A stretch of 64,000 bases of DNA from Collinsella sp. (GTDB lineage: Bacteria; Actinomycetota; Coriobacteriia; Coriobacteriales; Coriobacteriaceae): contig JAGZUC010000007.1 in NCBI GenBank assembly GCA_018380195.1, positions 1-64,000 of the forward strand, given 5' to 3'. This document shows positions 40,586 through 48,456 of the stretch, in pieces. Below the pieces are notes generated by a model, which was given only the letters and a program-made list of their open reading frames with translations, had not been told where the DNA came from and ran no database searches. The translations under genes and the position numbers were made by a program. Numbering within the stretch: position 1 is the stretch's first letter; each line of letters opens with the position of its first letter.

Positions 40586-42886
40586 ATGTTCGCTGCCGCC
40601 ATCTCGCTCGTCGGTCTTGCGGCGACCGTCTACCTTGTTTTGCGCGAGGCCAAGGCCATTCGCGCTCAGTCGGGCACCGTCACCAAGGGCGCCTTCGCCT
40701 GGAGCGTCGCCTTCGGCCTGTTCCAGCTCTTTTTGACCGTCTGGGGCGCTATTGGCCTCGTCGCACAAAACGAGCCGCTCGCCTTTGTGATGCTCATCCT
40801 GACCAATGCCATTCTCACCGGTTGCGCCTGGGCCAGCATCGCCCGCGACCGCATCGCCCCGCGCGTCTTTGCGTTCGCCTCGGCCGACGCCCCCGCCCCC
40901 ACCGGCAAGCTTGCCCGCCTGCGCGGTACCTTTGTGGGCAAACCGCTCGTCGCCGCCGTCTTGTGCCTGCTGCTCGCCGGCGTCTTTGCGCTGCTGGGCA
41001 TGGAGGTCTCGTCCAACCACGACTTTACCTGGGTTTACCCCCTGTGCATCCTGCTCGAGTGGGCCATCATCACCACGCTCATGGTCGGCCTGTTCTTCCT
41101 GTTCCAGCGCCATGGCGCAGCTCCCGCGGTCCTGGCCTTTGCCCTCTTTGTCCTGGGCATTGCCGAGTTCTTCGTCATCACGTTTAAATCCATGCCCATC
41201 CAGCCGGGCGACCTTTCGGCCATCTCCACTGCCGCCGCGGTCGCCGGTACCGGCTACACCTTCTCCATCTCGCTGTTCTGCGTGCTGTCCATGGGCTTTA
41301 CCGCCATCGCCATGCTGCTGTGCGAGTACGCCGGCCTGGTCGCACCGCATCGCCAGAAGGGCGCCGCCAACGCCAAGCGCATGCTGCTCACCAACCTGCT
41401 CGTAGCGGTGCTGTGCCTGGGCGGTGTGACCGCGCACGTCACGCTCATCGACTACTACAACACCCTCGGCATCACCGTCTACACCTGGCGTCCGCTCGAG
41501 AGTTATTGGCGCGAGGGCTACCTGCCCGCTTTCATTAGCGCAGCGCAGTCCATCAAGCCGCCCAAACCCGCCGACTACTCCGTCGACGATGCCAAGGCCA
41601 CGCTCAAAAAGTACGCCAAGGCCTACGACAAGTCCGACGCGGCCAAGAGCGACGGGCGCGCCGCCGCAAAGGAGCAGTTCGACAGCGAGAAGCCCACGGT
41701 CATCGCCATCATGAACGAGACCTTCTCAGATTTGTCGATCTACCAGAACATGCGCGCCGGCTACGAGGGCCCGCAGTACTTTAAGAACCTGTCCAACTGC
41801 CTCAGCCGCGGCAAGCTCTACGTGAGCGCCTACGGCGGCGGTACCGCCAATACCGAGTTTGAGTTTATGACCGGCAACTCCATGGCCAACCTGGGCTCGG
41901 GCGTGTACCCCTACACCATCTACAACATGGAAACGACCGGGAACCTGGCAGAGCAGTTCAAGTCGCTCGGATATTCCACCACGGCCATGCACCCCAACCA
42001 CGCCACCAACTGGAACCGCGAAAACGTCTATAAGGACTTTGGCTTTGACCAGTTCCTGTCCATCAACGATTTCCAGGGCGCCGATACCCTGCGCGGGATG
42101 GTGACCGACCAGGCGACCTACGACAAGATTCTTGAGCTGCTCGACCAGAACGCCGATCCGCAGTTTATCTTCGATGTGACCATGCAGAACCACTCGGGCT
42201 ACGATACGGGTCTGGTGCCGGTCGACAAGCAGATGCACCTGAATATCGACACGACCGATCTGGACGCCAAGACCGTCGAGGACGGTACGCTCTCCGATGT
42301 CGACGAGTACGTCTCGTGCATCGAGCAGTCCGACCAGGCGCTGCGTTACTTCCTCAACGCCCTGAGCAAGCTCGACCGTAAGGTGGTCGTGGTGTTCTGG
42401 GGCGACCACCAGCCGTTCTTCCCGTCCAAGTTCAACGATAAGTGGTTTACCGGCGAGGACGACGCCACACATCAGGAGCGTCTGTGGCAGACCGACTACA
42501 TCATCTGGGCCAACTACGACGTTGCCGGCTGCGACCAGACGAGCGAGGTCGACGACCTGTCCACCAACTACCTGTCCACGCAGCTTATGCAGCTGATCGG
42601 CGCCCCGCTTTCCGACTACCAGAAGGCGCACATGACGCTGCGCGAGTCGCTGCCCGCCATTAACTCCGTCGGCTACGAGGACGCCAGCCTGCGCTGGGCG
42701 CTCTCCTCCAACGTCACCGGTGACGACGCCGCAGCAGCAGCCGCCACCAAGGCGCGCGAGGATTACGCCAAGATGCAGTACTACGAGATGTTCCGCGACG
42801 GCAAGAACGTGTACACCGAGCACTTCCAGACCGAGGCCAACGAAACCGACCCCAACCTGGCACCGGGCACGACCAAGATCAAGTAG
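40586..42886 (+). CDS. LTA-synthase-like sulfatase-fold phosphoglycerol transferase
   Basis: The 766-residue membrane enzyme has several N-terminal helices (residues ~1-290) and an extracellular alkaline-phosphatase-like domain. Catalytic landmarks are IAIMNETFSD with the nucleophile threonine near residue 380, SAYGGGTANTEFEFMTGNS near 420 and the metal-binding WGDHQPFFP near 610. It probably transfers glycerol-phosphate units to a cell-envelope polymer such as lipoteichoic acid. I chose ATG 40586, which follows GAGGAG; GTG 40571 overlaps that site. Confidence 0.88.
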   Translation: MFAAAISLVGLAATVYLVLREAKAIRAQSGTVTKGAFAWSVAFGLFQLFLTVWGAIGLVAQNEPLAFVMLILTNAILTGCAWASIARDRIAPRVFAFASADAPAPTGKLARLRGTFVGKPLVAAVLCLLLAGVFALLGMEVSSNHDFTWVYPLCILLEWAIITTLMVGLFFLFQRHGAAPAVLAFALFVLGIAEFFVITFKSMPIQPGDLSAISTAAAVAGTGYTFSISLFCVLSMGFTAIAMLLCEYAGLVAPHRQKGAANAKRMLLTNLLVAVLCLGGVTAHVTLIDYYNTLGITVYTWRPLESYWREGYLPAFISAAQSIKPPKPADYSVDDAKATLKKYAKAYDKSDAAKSDGRAAAKEQFDSEKPTVIAIMNETFSDLSIYQNMRAGYEGPQYFKNLSNCLSRGKLYVSAYGGGTANTEFEFMTGNSMANLGSGVYPYTIYNMETTGNLAEQFKSLGYSTTAMHPNHATNWNRENVYKDFGFDQFLSINDFQGADTLRGMVTDQATYDKILELLDQNADPQFIFDVTMQNHSGYDTGLVPVDKQMHLNIDTTDLDAKTVEDGTLSDVDEYVSCIEQSDQALRYFLNALSKLDRKVVVVFWGDHQPFFPSKFNDKWFTGEDDATHQERLWQTDYIIWANYDVAGCDQTSEVDDLSTNYLSTQLMQLIGAPLSDYQKAHMTLRESLPAINSVGYEDASLRWALSSNVTGDDAAAAAATKAREDYAKMQYYEMFRDGKNVYTEHFQTEANETDPNLAPGTTKIK

Positions 42887-42902
42887 CGGGTCTATCCCGG
42901 TT

Positions 42903-43035
42903 CGTCTGCCCGGGCGACGCGGAATGTAAGATTCCCTGCTCGGGCAGTCCTGCTCGCACGGAGAGCACATTAAGTGCTCTCCGGCTCGTGCGGAACTCGC
43001 GATGAACCTTACATTCCGCGCCGCCCGGGCAGACG
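42903..43035. repeat. Nested palindrome between convergent genes (B2)
   Basis: Outer arms at 42903-42930 and 43008-43035 pair over 28 bases with a small internal mismatch. A perfect inner hairpin GGAGAGCAC-ATTAA-GTGCTCTCC sits at 42960-42982. It separates the LTA-synthase-like gene from the convergent surface-protein gene. The inner loop is the complement of that in B3 at 47658-47680. Confidence 0.88.
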
Positions 43036-43130
43036 CCTTGTTGTTGAAGCACGGCTTGTCGTGGGGAGTATTCGGAGTGTCTCTGGTTGAATCGGGCTCT
43101 TGCCTTGAAGACTCTGATTTCTAATAAAGA

Positions 43131-43172
43131 GAAAACCCGGGTGGCCTGTTTTTTGGCTACCCGGGTTTTTGG
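43131..43172. terminator. Terminator of the large surface-protein gene
   Basis: AAACCCGGGT and ACCCGGGTTT form the stem around a T-rich loop, with T-runs on both sides. It lies 25 bases from the surface-protein stop codon at 43197. Confidence 0.8.
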
Positions 43173-43196
43173 GTTGTCGATATGTTCGACTGGCTA

Positions 43197-46100
43197 CTAG
43201 TGGGTCTTGCGGCGCTTGATCAGCATGATGAGGGCTATCACTACGAGCGTTGCTCCCGCTGCTGCTGCGGTGGCGACTAGGGCGAATGTTTGGTCGCCGG
43301 TGTTTGCGAGGTTCTTCGCTGTGGTCGTAGTCTTGACCTTGGTGTCGGTCTTAGCTCCGTTGTCGGACTTGGGCTTGTCCGGGTTCGTCGGGGTCTCAGG
43401 AGTCTCGGGGTCCTTTGAGCCTTCGGAATCGGTTGGGCCGGCGGTGTTTACCAGCGTATGGTCCAGGAACTTCTTGGCGCCCGCACTTGCCTGTGAGAAC
43501 AGGCGGCGCGTGCGGATCGGGGTGGCATTCACCGTTGTGGGTGCTGTCTCCTCGGTCGCGATATTCACGAGCGTCACACCGGTATCGAGGCCGACGTCGT
43601 TGTAACCCACATGGCAGTAGTACTGCGCGCCGTCATCATCTGCGGTCAGGTCAATCCCAAGCGTCGAGGCCGTTCCGGCTTCGAGGTTGCCATCGGCACC
43701 CACACGCTTGAACTCGGTCTCACCACGGCCCTTGCGGTACCAGATGTATGTCGGCGCCAGCTCCGTTTCGCTACCGTCGGCACCGAGCTGCGTCACGTTG
43801 CCGATCGCCGAAAGCGTCAGGCGGCTTCCCGCTGCGCGCTCGATCGAGGAATCGTATTCGATACTCTCCCCCTCTTCATCATCCGCCGCAGGTCCGCTCA
43901 CGGTCATCGTCATGCCATCGGGCATGGTCTTGACCGTGATGATTGCCGAGCGAATACCTGTTTCGGTCGTGGATCCATTCTTAACGGCGGCGATGGCGAA
44001 TCGATACTCCGTATTGGGCTGCAGCCCATCCCACTTGAGCGAGGTCTGCGTGTTGTCGGCAATCTTCCAGCTATTGACGACCGCATCCGCCGCATTGCTC
44101 TGCAGCATGCCCACGCCGTAGCTAAAGCCACTCTTGTTTGCGAGTACATCGTCCCAGCTAAACGTAACGCTGGTCGAATCGACGGCGTTTGCCGTAAAGC
44201 CCGTCACGGCCGGCGCGTCGGGCATCTCGACGTCCTTAACGTCATAGCCCACGATCCAGAACTGGTCGGTGTCCTTGGTGCCGAGTTTGTCGCCCGAGCC
44301 GTCCTCGAACTTGTTGACATCCACCGCGTTGACGCCCAGACGCCACACAAAACCGTACTTGCCCTGCGCGGCCTCGGGCAGGTTGTCGACGGTGCCGCCG
44401 TATTCGGTCGATTCACTCGAGGAGTTACCCGTAGTAAAGCCGGCGTTGGCACCAAAGCACAGGCCGCCAAACAACTCGTGCTTTGCGAGCTTCGCGCCCA
44501 TGACAACGCTGCCGTTCAGCGTCAAGCCGAGCTCGAGCTCCTGCTCCTTGCCCTCCTCGACTTCGATGGTCTGCTCAATGCTCGCCCCCGACTGCGCGGC
44601 GGCGCCGTTAAACCCATCGTGCGTGTAGGCGCGCGTTACGCCAGGCTTGCCCAGGCCAAAGGAATCCCCAACGGGAGTCTCGCCGTTGAGCGTCGTTTGA
44701 TAGGTTCCGGGTTCTCCCGACCGGTTGGTCAAAAAGTAGCTGAGCGGCGTCATATTGTGCTGTTTGGCAATGCGGTCATAGGCCTCGACATTAACGACCG
44801 AGGTCTGCGCGCCGAGCGACACGGGCGCCGCCATCACGCCCTTGCCACCAGTTTCCTCATTTTCGATCTCATACTCGTAATAGACCATCGGAATCGTGTA
44901 GAGCACGGCCTTGTCACCCTCGCCGGCATGCGACTCATAGCTTACGCTTGCGCTGACCGTGCGCTCGCTCCGGTAGTCATAGCATCCCTCGGCGGCAAAA
45001 TCGACTGAAGCATTCATCGCGACCAGGGGCGGACCGGTCTGCACCTCGACGGCAACGCCCAACTCGGCGCCAATGGTATAGCCCTGGGATGTCCCCGTGC
45101 CCTTTTCCTCTCCGTATGACGTGCCGCCCAACACCAGATAGCCGTATGCCTGCTCCAGATCCTCAACATAGGGAGCATCCTGCAGCACGGCGAGCACGCG
45201 CGGGTTGGTATAGACCTTGTAGCGGTCCTTGTACGTAATCTTGACGCTGTCGTTGTCGACATCGGGCAGCGCGAGCGAGATAAACGTGCCGTAGGTAGTG
45301 CCGCGACGGTTGCTCTCGCTAATCACCTGCTCCTCGCCGCGGCGTACCTTTCCGTTCTCGTCGAGCGAAAAATGCGAGGCGGTCATCCAATAGTAGTCAT
45401 CGTTCTTGCGCAGGTCCTCGTCGCGGTGCTTGCCCACTACGGCGATAAAGCTCTCGTTATAGCGGTCCGAACCCGAGACGCTGCCCGCCTTGACGTCGCT
45501 GATCCACACCTGCTCGATACCCTTGTGGTCATGCTTGTTGCTACTGTTGTATTGCTGGCCGCTCATGCTCATGGTTCCGACCATGGAACCCAAGCCCTGG
45601 GCCCCGCTCTGCGCCGTGTTGCAGGCAAAGTCGCGGAACACATCGCCGCCCACGAGCACCTCGTCGACCGCCGGCTGCTCAGACAGACCGTCAAGGTTGG
45701 CAGTGGCAAGGGCAATAGGCGCCAAGGTGCACGGATAGCGCTTATCCTGAGCACTATCCTTCCATGCGCTGCTGGGCACATGCATCAGTCCATAGGAGGC
45801 AAGGAGCCCATCTCTGTATTCCTTGCAATCGGAAAGCTTGAACTCGCCAGACTCCGAGTCAAAATACGCGTAGCGGTACAGCGCGCCGTACAGCCCCTTG
45901 CTGCCGTCAGAAGCGCCGTAATCAAAAGCGCTGCGTTGCCAGTCATAGCCCGCAAGAATAAGGCCCGTGACGGTTTCACCCGTCTTCTTTCCTTCTTCAT
46001 CGTAGGTGGCAAACGTGCCGAACGTCGCATTCGCAGCGACCATGGTCTTACCGTTCGCGGAGAGGGAGATTGCGCCCGCGTCGCCCAGAGCATCGACATG

Positions 46101-47285
46101 GACGAGCGCACCCTTGGATGCATCCCACGAAAACAGCTCGCAATGCGTCGACTTATCAATATTCTTCTTGCCGTAGGGTGCCGAGACCACGATGGCGAGG
46201 TCATCGCAAAAATCGCGATCGAGGTCGCCGGCCGCTAGCGAAACGACAGGAGCTGACTGAAGTTGCGTCCAGGAGTCGTTCCCGCCCTTGTTGTGCGTGG
46301 TGTAGTCCGCGGCGTTACCGGCATCGATCTTGACGACGCTTTGCTTCCAGTTGCCGCCCTCCAAGTCATACATGTCGACTACAGCCTTGCGCACGCCGTT
46401 CTCGTCGACATAGCAGCCCGCGTAGACAAAAAGCTCGTCGACGCCGTCGCCATCGACATCGCCCGCCTCGACATCAAAGACGGCGTCGTGCTCTTGCAGG
46501 TAACCGGCATCCAGGTACTTAAAACGGCCTTCGTACATCATATTAGTGTTGACCGTCACCGGCAGGTGTGTGTCGAGAGTGCGCGTACGCCCGTTGCTAA
46601 ACGAGTAGAGGACCAGCTCAACCTTTCCGGCGTATGACTTGCCGTCAATCGTCGTGGAGGAACTGTCGCCGTAGGCACGGAGCTCGGCAACGCGGCTCTT
46701 TTTGCCCGTGCTGGCGTCGCTGCAGAACTCAACACTCGTGGCGTGGATGCCCGAGAAACCGTTGTTGTCGTTGGCGAGTACTGTTGAGGACTCATTGTTG
46801 CTTAGGTACGACCAGGTGCCGCCACCGTAGTCGCTATGCTTGTAGAGATCGCTGTTCGTATCGAAGTTGTTGACGTTTTGCCAGAACTTTGCGGCGCCCC
46901 ACACACTTCCATAGCCATCGGTGAGCTTGCTGCTGCCGCCAATGTCACCGCGCTCGACGTTCTCGAGCTTGTCGCGCAGAGTGTAGCGATTGCCATGGCT
47001 ACCGTTAGCTGCCATATAGACCTCGCCGCGCGTGGCAAACGTCGTGGGGGTATCAGTGGAATAGGGGCCAACGGTATCGGCCGGAATGTCCTCGCTCGTG
47101 CCCAGACCCAGGGCTTGATAATCCTGCTCGGTCATATCGGTGATTGCAGGCGCGTCTGCCGCCTGGGCAACCTGGGGCGTGGCCGTGAAGCAGGCGACGC
47201 TCGTGGCGATCAACGCAGCAAGCGCCGCCGTCCCAACAAGTGGGATTTTCGACAGCCTACGGATACGGGGGTGTGGAACGTACAT
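43197..47285 (-). CDS. Large LANTG-anchored surface protein with FG-GAP-like and Fn3 domains
   Basis: The 1362-residue secreted protein begins with a basic signal peptide (RRLSKIPLVGTAALAALIAT, cleavage near AQAADA). Its first half has FG-GAP/VCBS-like calcium-loop segments (VEAGDVDGDGVDELFVYAG, AAGDLDRDFCDDLAIVV). The middle contains a long beta-rich region (ERTVSASVSYESHAGEG), then a fibronectin type III domain (PAVTGFTANAVDSTSVTFSW to YRFAIAAVKNG). The C-terminus is a Pro/Thr/Lys stalk, the sorting motif LANTGD, a hydrophobic helix and RRK. It is probably bound to the wall by a sortase that accepts LAxTG. Binding partner unknown. The start at 47285 follows GCGAGG. Confidence 0.85.
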   Translation of the reverse strand: MYVPHPRIRRLSKIPLVGTAALAALIATSVACFTATPQVAQAADAPAITDMTEQDYQALGLGTSEDIPADTVGPYSTDTPTTFATRGEVYMAANGSHGNRYTLRDKLENVERGDIGGSSKLTDGYGSVWGAAKFWQNVNNFDTNSDLYKHSDYGGGTWSYLSNNESSTVLANDNNGFSGIHATSVEFCSDASTGKKSRVAELRAYGDSSSTTIDGKSYAGKVELVLYSFSNGRTRTLDTHLPVTVNTNMMYEGRFKYLDAGYLQEHDAVFDVEAGDVDGDGVDELFVYAGCYVDENGVRKAVVDMYDLEGGNWKQSVVKIDAGNAADYTTHNKGGNDSWTQLQSAPVVSLAAGDLDRDFCDDLAIVVSAPYGKKNIDKSTHCELFSWDASKGALVHVDALGDAGAISLSANGKTMVAANATFGTFATYDEEGKKTGETVTGLILAGYDWQRSAFDYGASDGSKGLYGALYRYAYFDSESGEFKLSDCKEYRDGLLASYGLMHVPSSAWKDSAQDKRYPCTLAPIALATANLDGLSEQPAVDEVLVGGDVFRDFACNTAQSGAQGLGSMVGTMSMSGQQYNSSNKHDHKGIEQVWISDVKAGSVSGSDRYNESFIAVVGKHRDEDLRKNDDYYWMTASHFSLDENGKVRRGEEQVISESNRRGTTYGTFISLALPDVDNDSVKITYKDRYKVYTNPRVLAVLQDAPYVEDLEQAYGYLVLGGTSYGEEKGTGTSQGYTIGAELGVAVEVQTGPPLVAMNASVDFAAEGCYDYRSERTVSASVSYESHAGEGDKAVLYTIPMVYYEYEIENEETGGKGVMAAPVSLGAQTSVVNVEAYDRIAKQHNMTPLSYFLTNRSGEPGTYQTTLNGETPVGDSFGLGKPGVTRAYTHDGFNGAAAQSGASIEQTIEVEEGKEQELELGLTLNGSVVMGAKLAKHELFGGLCFGANAGFTTGNSSSESTEYGGTVDNLPEAAQGKYGFVWRLGVNAVDVNKFEDGSGDKLGTKDTDQFWIVGYDVKDVEMPDAPAVTGFTANAVDSTSVTFSWDDVLANKSGFSYGVGMLQSNAADAVVNSWKIADNTQTSLKWDGLQPNTEYRFAIAAVKNGSTTETGIRSAIITVKTMPDGMTMTVSGPAADDEEGESIEYDSSIERAAGSRLTLSAIGNVTQLGADGSETELAPTYIWYRKGRGETEFKRVGADGNLEAGTASTLGIDLTADDDGAQYYCHVGYNDVGLDTGVTLVNIATEETAPTTVNATPIRTRRLFSQASAGAKKFLDHTLVNTAGPTDSEGSKDPETPETPTNPDKPKSDNGAKTDTKVKTTTTAKNLANTGDQTFALVATAAAAGATLVVIALIMLIKRRKTH

Positions 47286-47436
47286 GAGGGACCTCGCTTT
47301 ACTCAAGTGGAGTGGACTCATTTTTGCAAATGATACGTCCGATGCCCGATATCACGTGTCTCATTTTCGCCAACGGCGTGTCTCATTTTTGAGAATCCGA
47401 GATGCCACGGAAATCTTATCCCAGCTCAAAGGCCAT

Positions 47437-47560
47437 TTCTGGGATGTATTTTCCGTCGAGTGCCTCATCGGGAAACTGCATCCCATTTCAAGCGTCGATT
47501 CTGGGACGCATTTTCCGAAAGCCTGCCCATCCGGAAAGCCCGTCCCACTTTGGACGCATC
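47437..47560. repeat. Tandem 62-bp dyad units
   Basis: Two 62-base units start with TTCTGGGAYGYATTTTCCG and each contains an internal dyad: TGGGAYG...CRTCCCA and TTTTCC...GGAAA. Matches are strongest in the dyad halves. A diverged third copy can be aligned at about 47375-47436 (ATTTTTGAG, GGAAATC, ATCCCAGCTCAA). Confidence 0.7.
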
Positions 47561-47606
47561 CGGGCACGGAACCATCGACCTATCAGGCCTCCCATCAATA
47601 AAGAGG

Positions 47607-47735
47607 CGTCCTCCCGGACGGCGGGGCACGAAGTTCATCGCGAGTTCCGCACGCAAAGAAGGCCACTTAATGTGGCCTTCGTCTTGCGCAGGACTGTAGA
47701 GCAGGGAACTTCGTGCCCCGACGCCCGGGAGGACG
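47607..47735. repeat. Nested palindrome (B3)
   Basis: Outer arms at 47607-47636 and 47706-47735 pair over 30 bases with few mismatches. A perfect inner hairpin GAAGGCCAC-TTAAT-GTGGCCTTC lies at 47658-47680. It lies 43 bases beyond the flavodoxin stop codon, so it may act at its 3' end. Confidence 0.88.
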
Positions 47736-47777
47736 TTTCATTTAGAAAGATGGACCGACCGCCGTCAGCGATGGGAG

Positions 47778-48329
47778 CTACTCCCCCAGCACGGCCTTTT
47801 TGGCGGCTGCAGCCATGTTGTCCAGATCTTCCTTGGTGGGGTGATCCTTTGCGGCAACCCAGTTGTCGAGCAGCATCTTAAATCGGACGTTTTCGGGATC
47901 TTGCTCGAGCATGGCCTCGTAGCGCTGCTTGACCGCGGGGCCCATCTTGCCCTGGCACATCGCCCAGCCCGCAAGCTCGGCATCCCCAGCCAAATTGGAA
48001 GTTACGCGGTCGATAATCTGCTGATAGCAGCTCTGGTCGGCCCCAAAGCCGCAGGTGCCAAACAGGAACACGCGCTTACCGTGCAAGGCGGAGAGCAACG
48101 CCGCGACCGAAGGCGTGCACGCGCCCTTGTCGCACCAAAAACCGACGAGCACCGTGTCGGCCGCGCAGGCGCCCTGCGCTTCGAGCGCAACCTGATCTGC
48201 ATCCGCATCGTCGCTCAACGCCGCGGCATGGACAAACTCAACACCCGCAGCCTGCAGAGTGCGCTTGATCGCACCCGAAACCATCCTGGTATTACCGCTC
48301 TTGCTGTTAACCACCAAAGAGCACGTCAT
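47778..48329 (-). CDS. Flavodoxin-family protein (BilS-like)
   Basis: The 183-residue protein begins with a flavodoxin phosphate loop, VVNSKSGNTRMVS, followed by FVGFWCDKGACTPSVAALL and a FLFGTCGFGADQSCY segment containing cysteines. These features match the flavodoxin group that includes BilS-like proteins. It should bind FMN and carry electrons. A C-terminal helical tail of ~50 residues (AVKQRYEAMLEQDPENVRFK) is also typical. The start is ATG 48329, with GAGG upstream; GTG 48335 is possible. No bilirubin-reductase gene is adjacent, so the electron partner is unknown. Confidence 0.75.
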   Translation of the reverse strand: MTCSLVVNSKSGNTRMVSGAIKRTLQAAGVEFVHAAALSDDADADQVALEAQGACAADTVLVGFWCDKGACTPSVAALLSALHGKRVFLFGTCGFGADQSCYQQIIDRVTSNLAGDAELAGWAMCQGKMGPAVKQRYEAMLEQDPENVRFKMLLDNWVAAKDHPTKEDLDNMAAAAKKAVLGE

Positions 48330-48456
48330 AGTCACGTTGCCTCGTATCCCCCAAAACTAAAGCCACTAATGCATTTTATTAGATGAATATCTTAGTACTA
48401 ACGTGACAGATGTAAACCACCGTCTGTCGATTGATTAATTTGCGCCACGGGCTTGC

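Larger units (their letters stand above)
47286..47777. other. Long non-coding gap with tandem 62-bp units and a nested palindrome
   Basis: The 492-base gap upstream of the surface-protein gene encodes no convincing protein. It contains at least two 62-bp units (47437-47498 and 47499-47560), a weaker third to the left, and the nested palindrome B3 (47607-47735). The surface-protein promoter must lie in the left part of the gap. Confidence 0.7.

Noticed and set aside
47437..47560. Possible CRISPR array
   Set aside because: The units are directly adjacent, with drift spread over the whole unit rather than constant repeats and unique spacers; no cas genes are nearby.
47140..47601. Plus-strand frames across the surface-protein start and upstream gap
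   Set aside because: They cross the signal-peptide region of the minus-strand gene and the tandem 62-bp units; no family resemblance.
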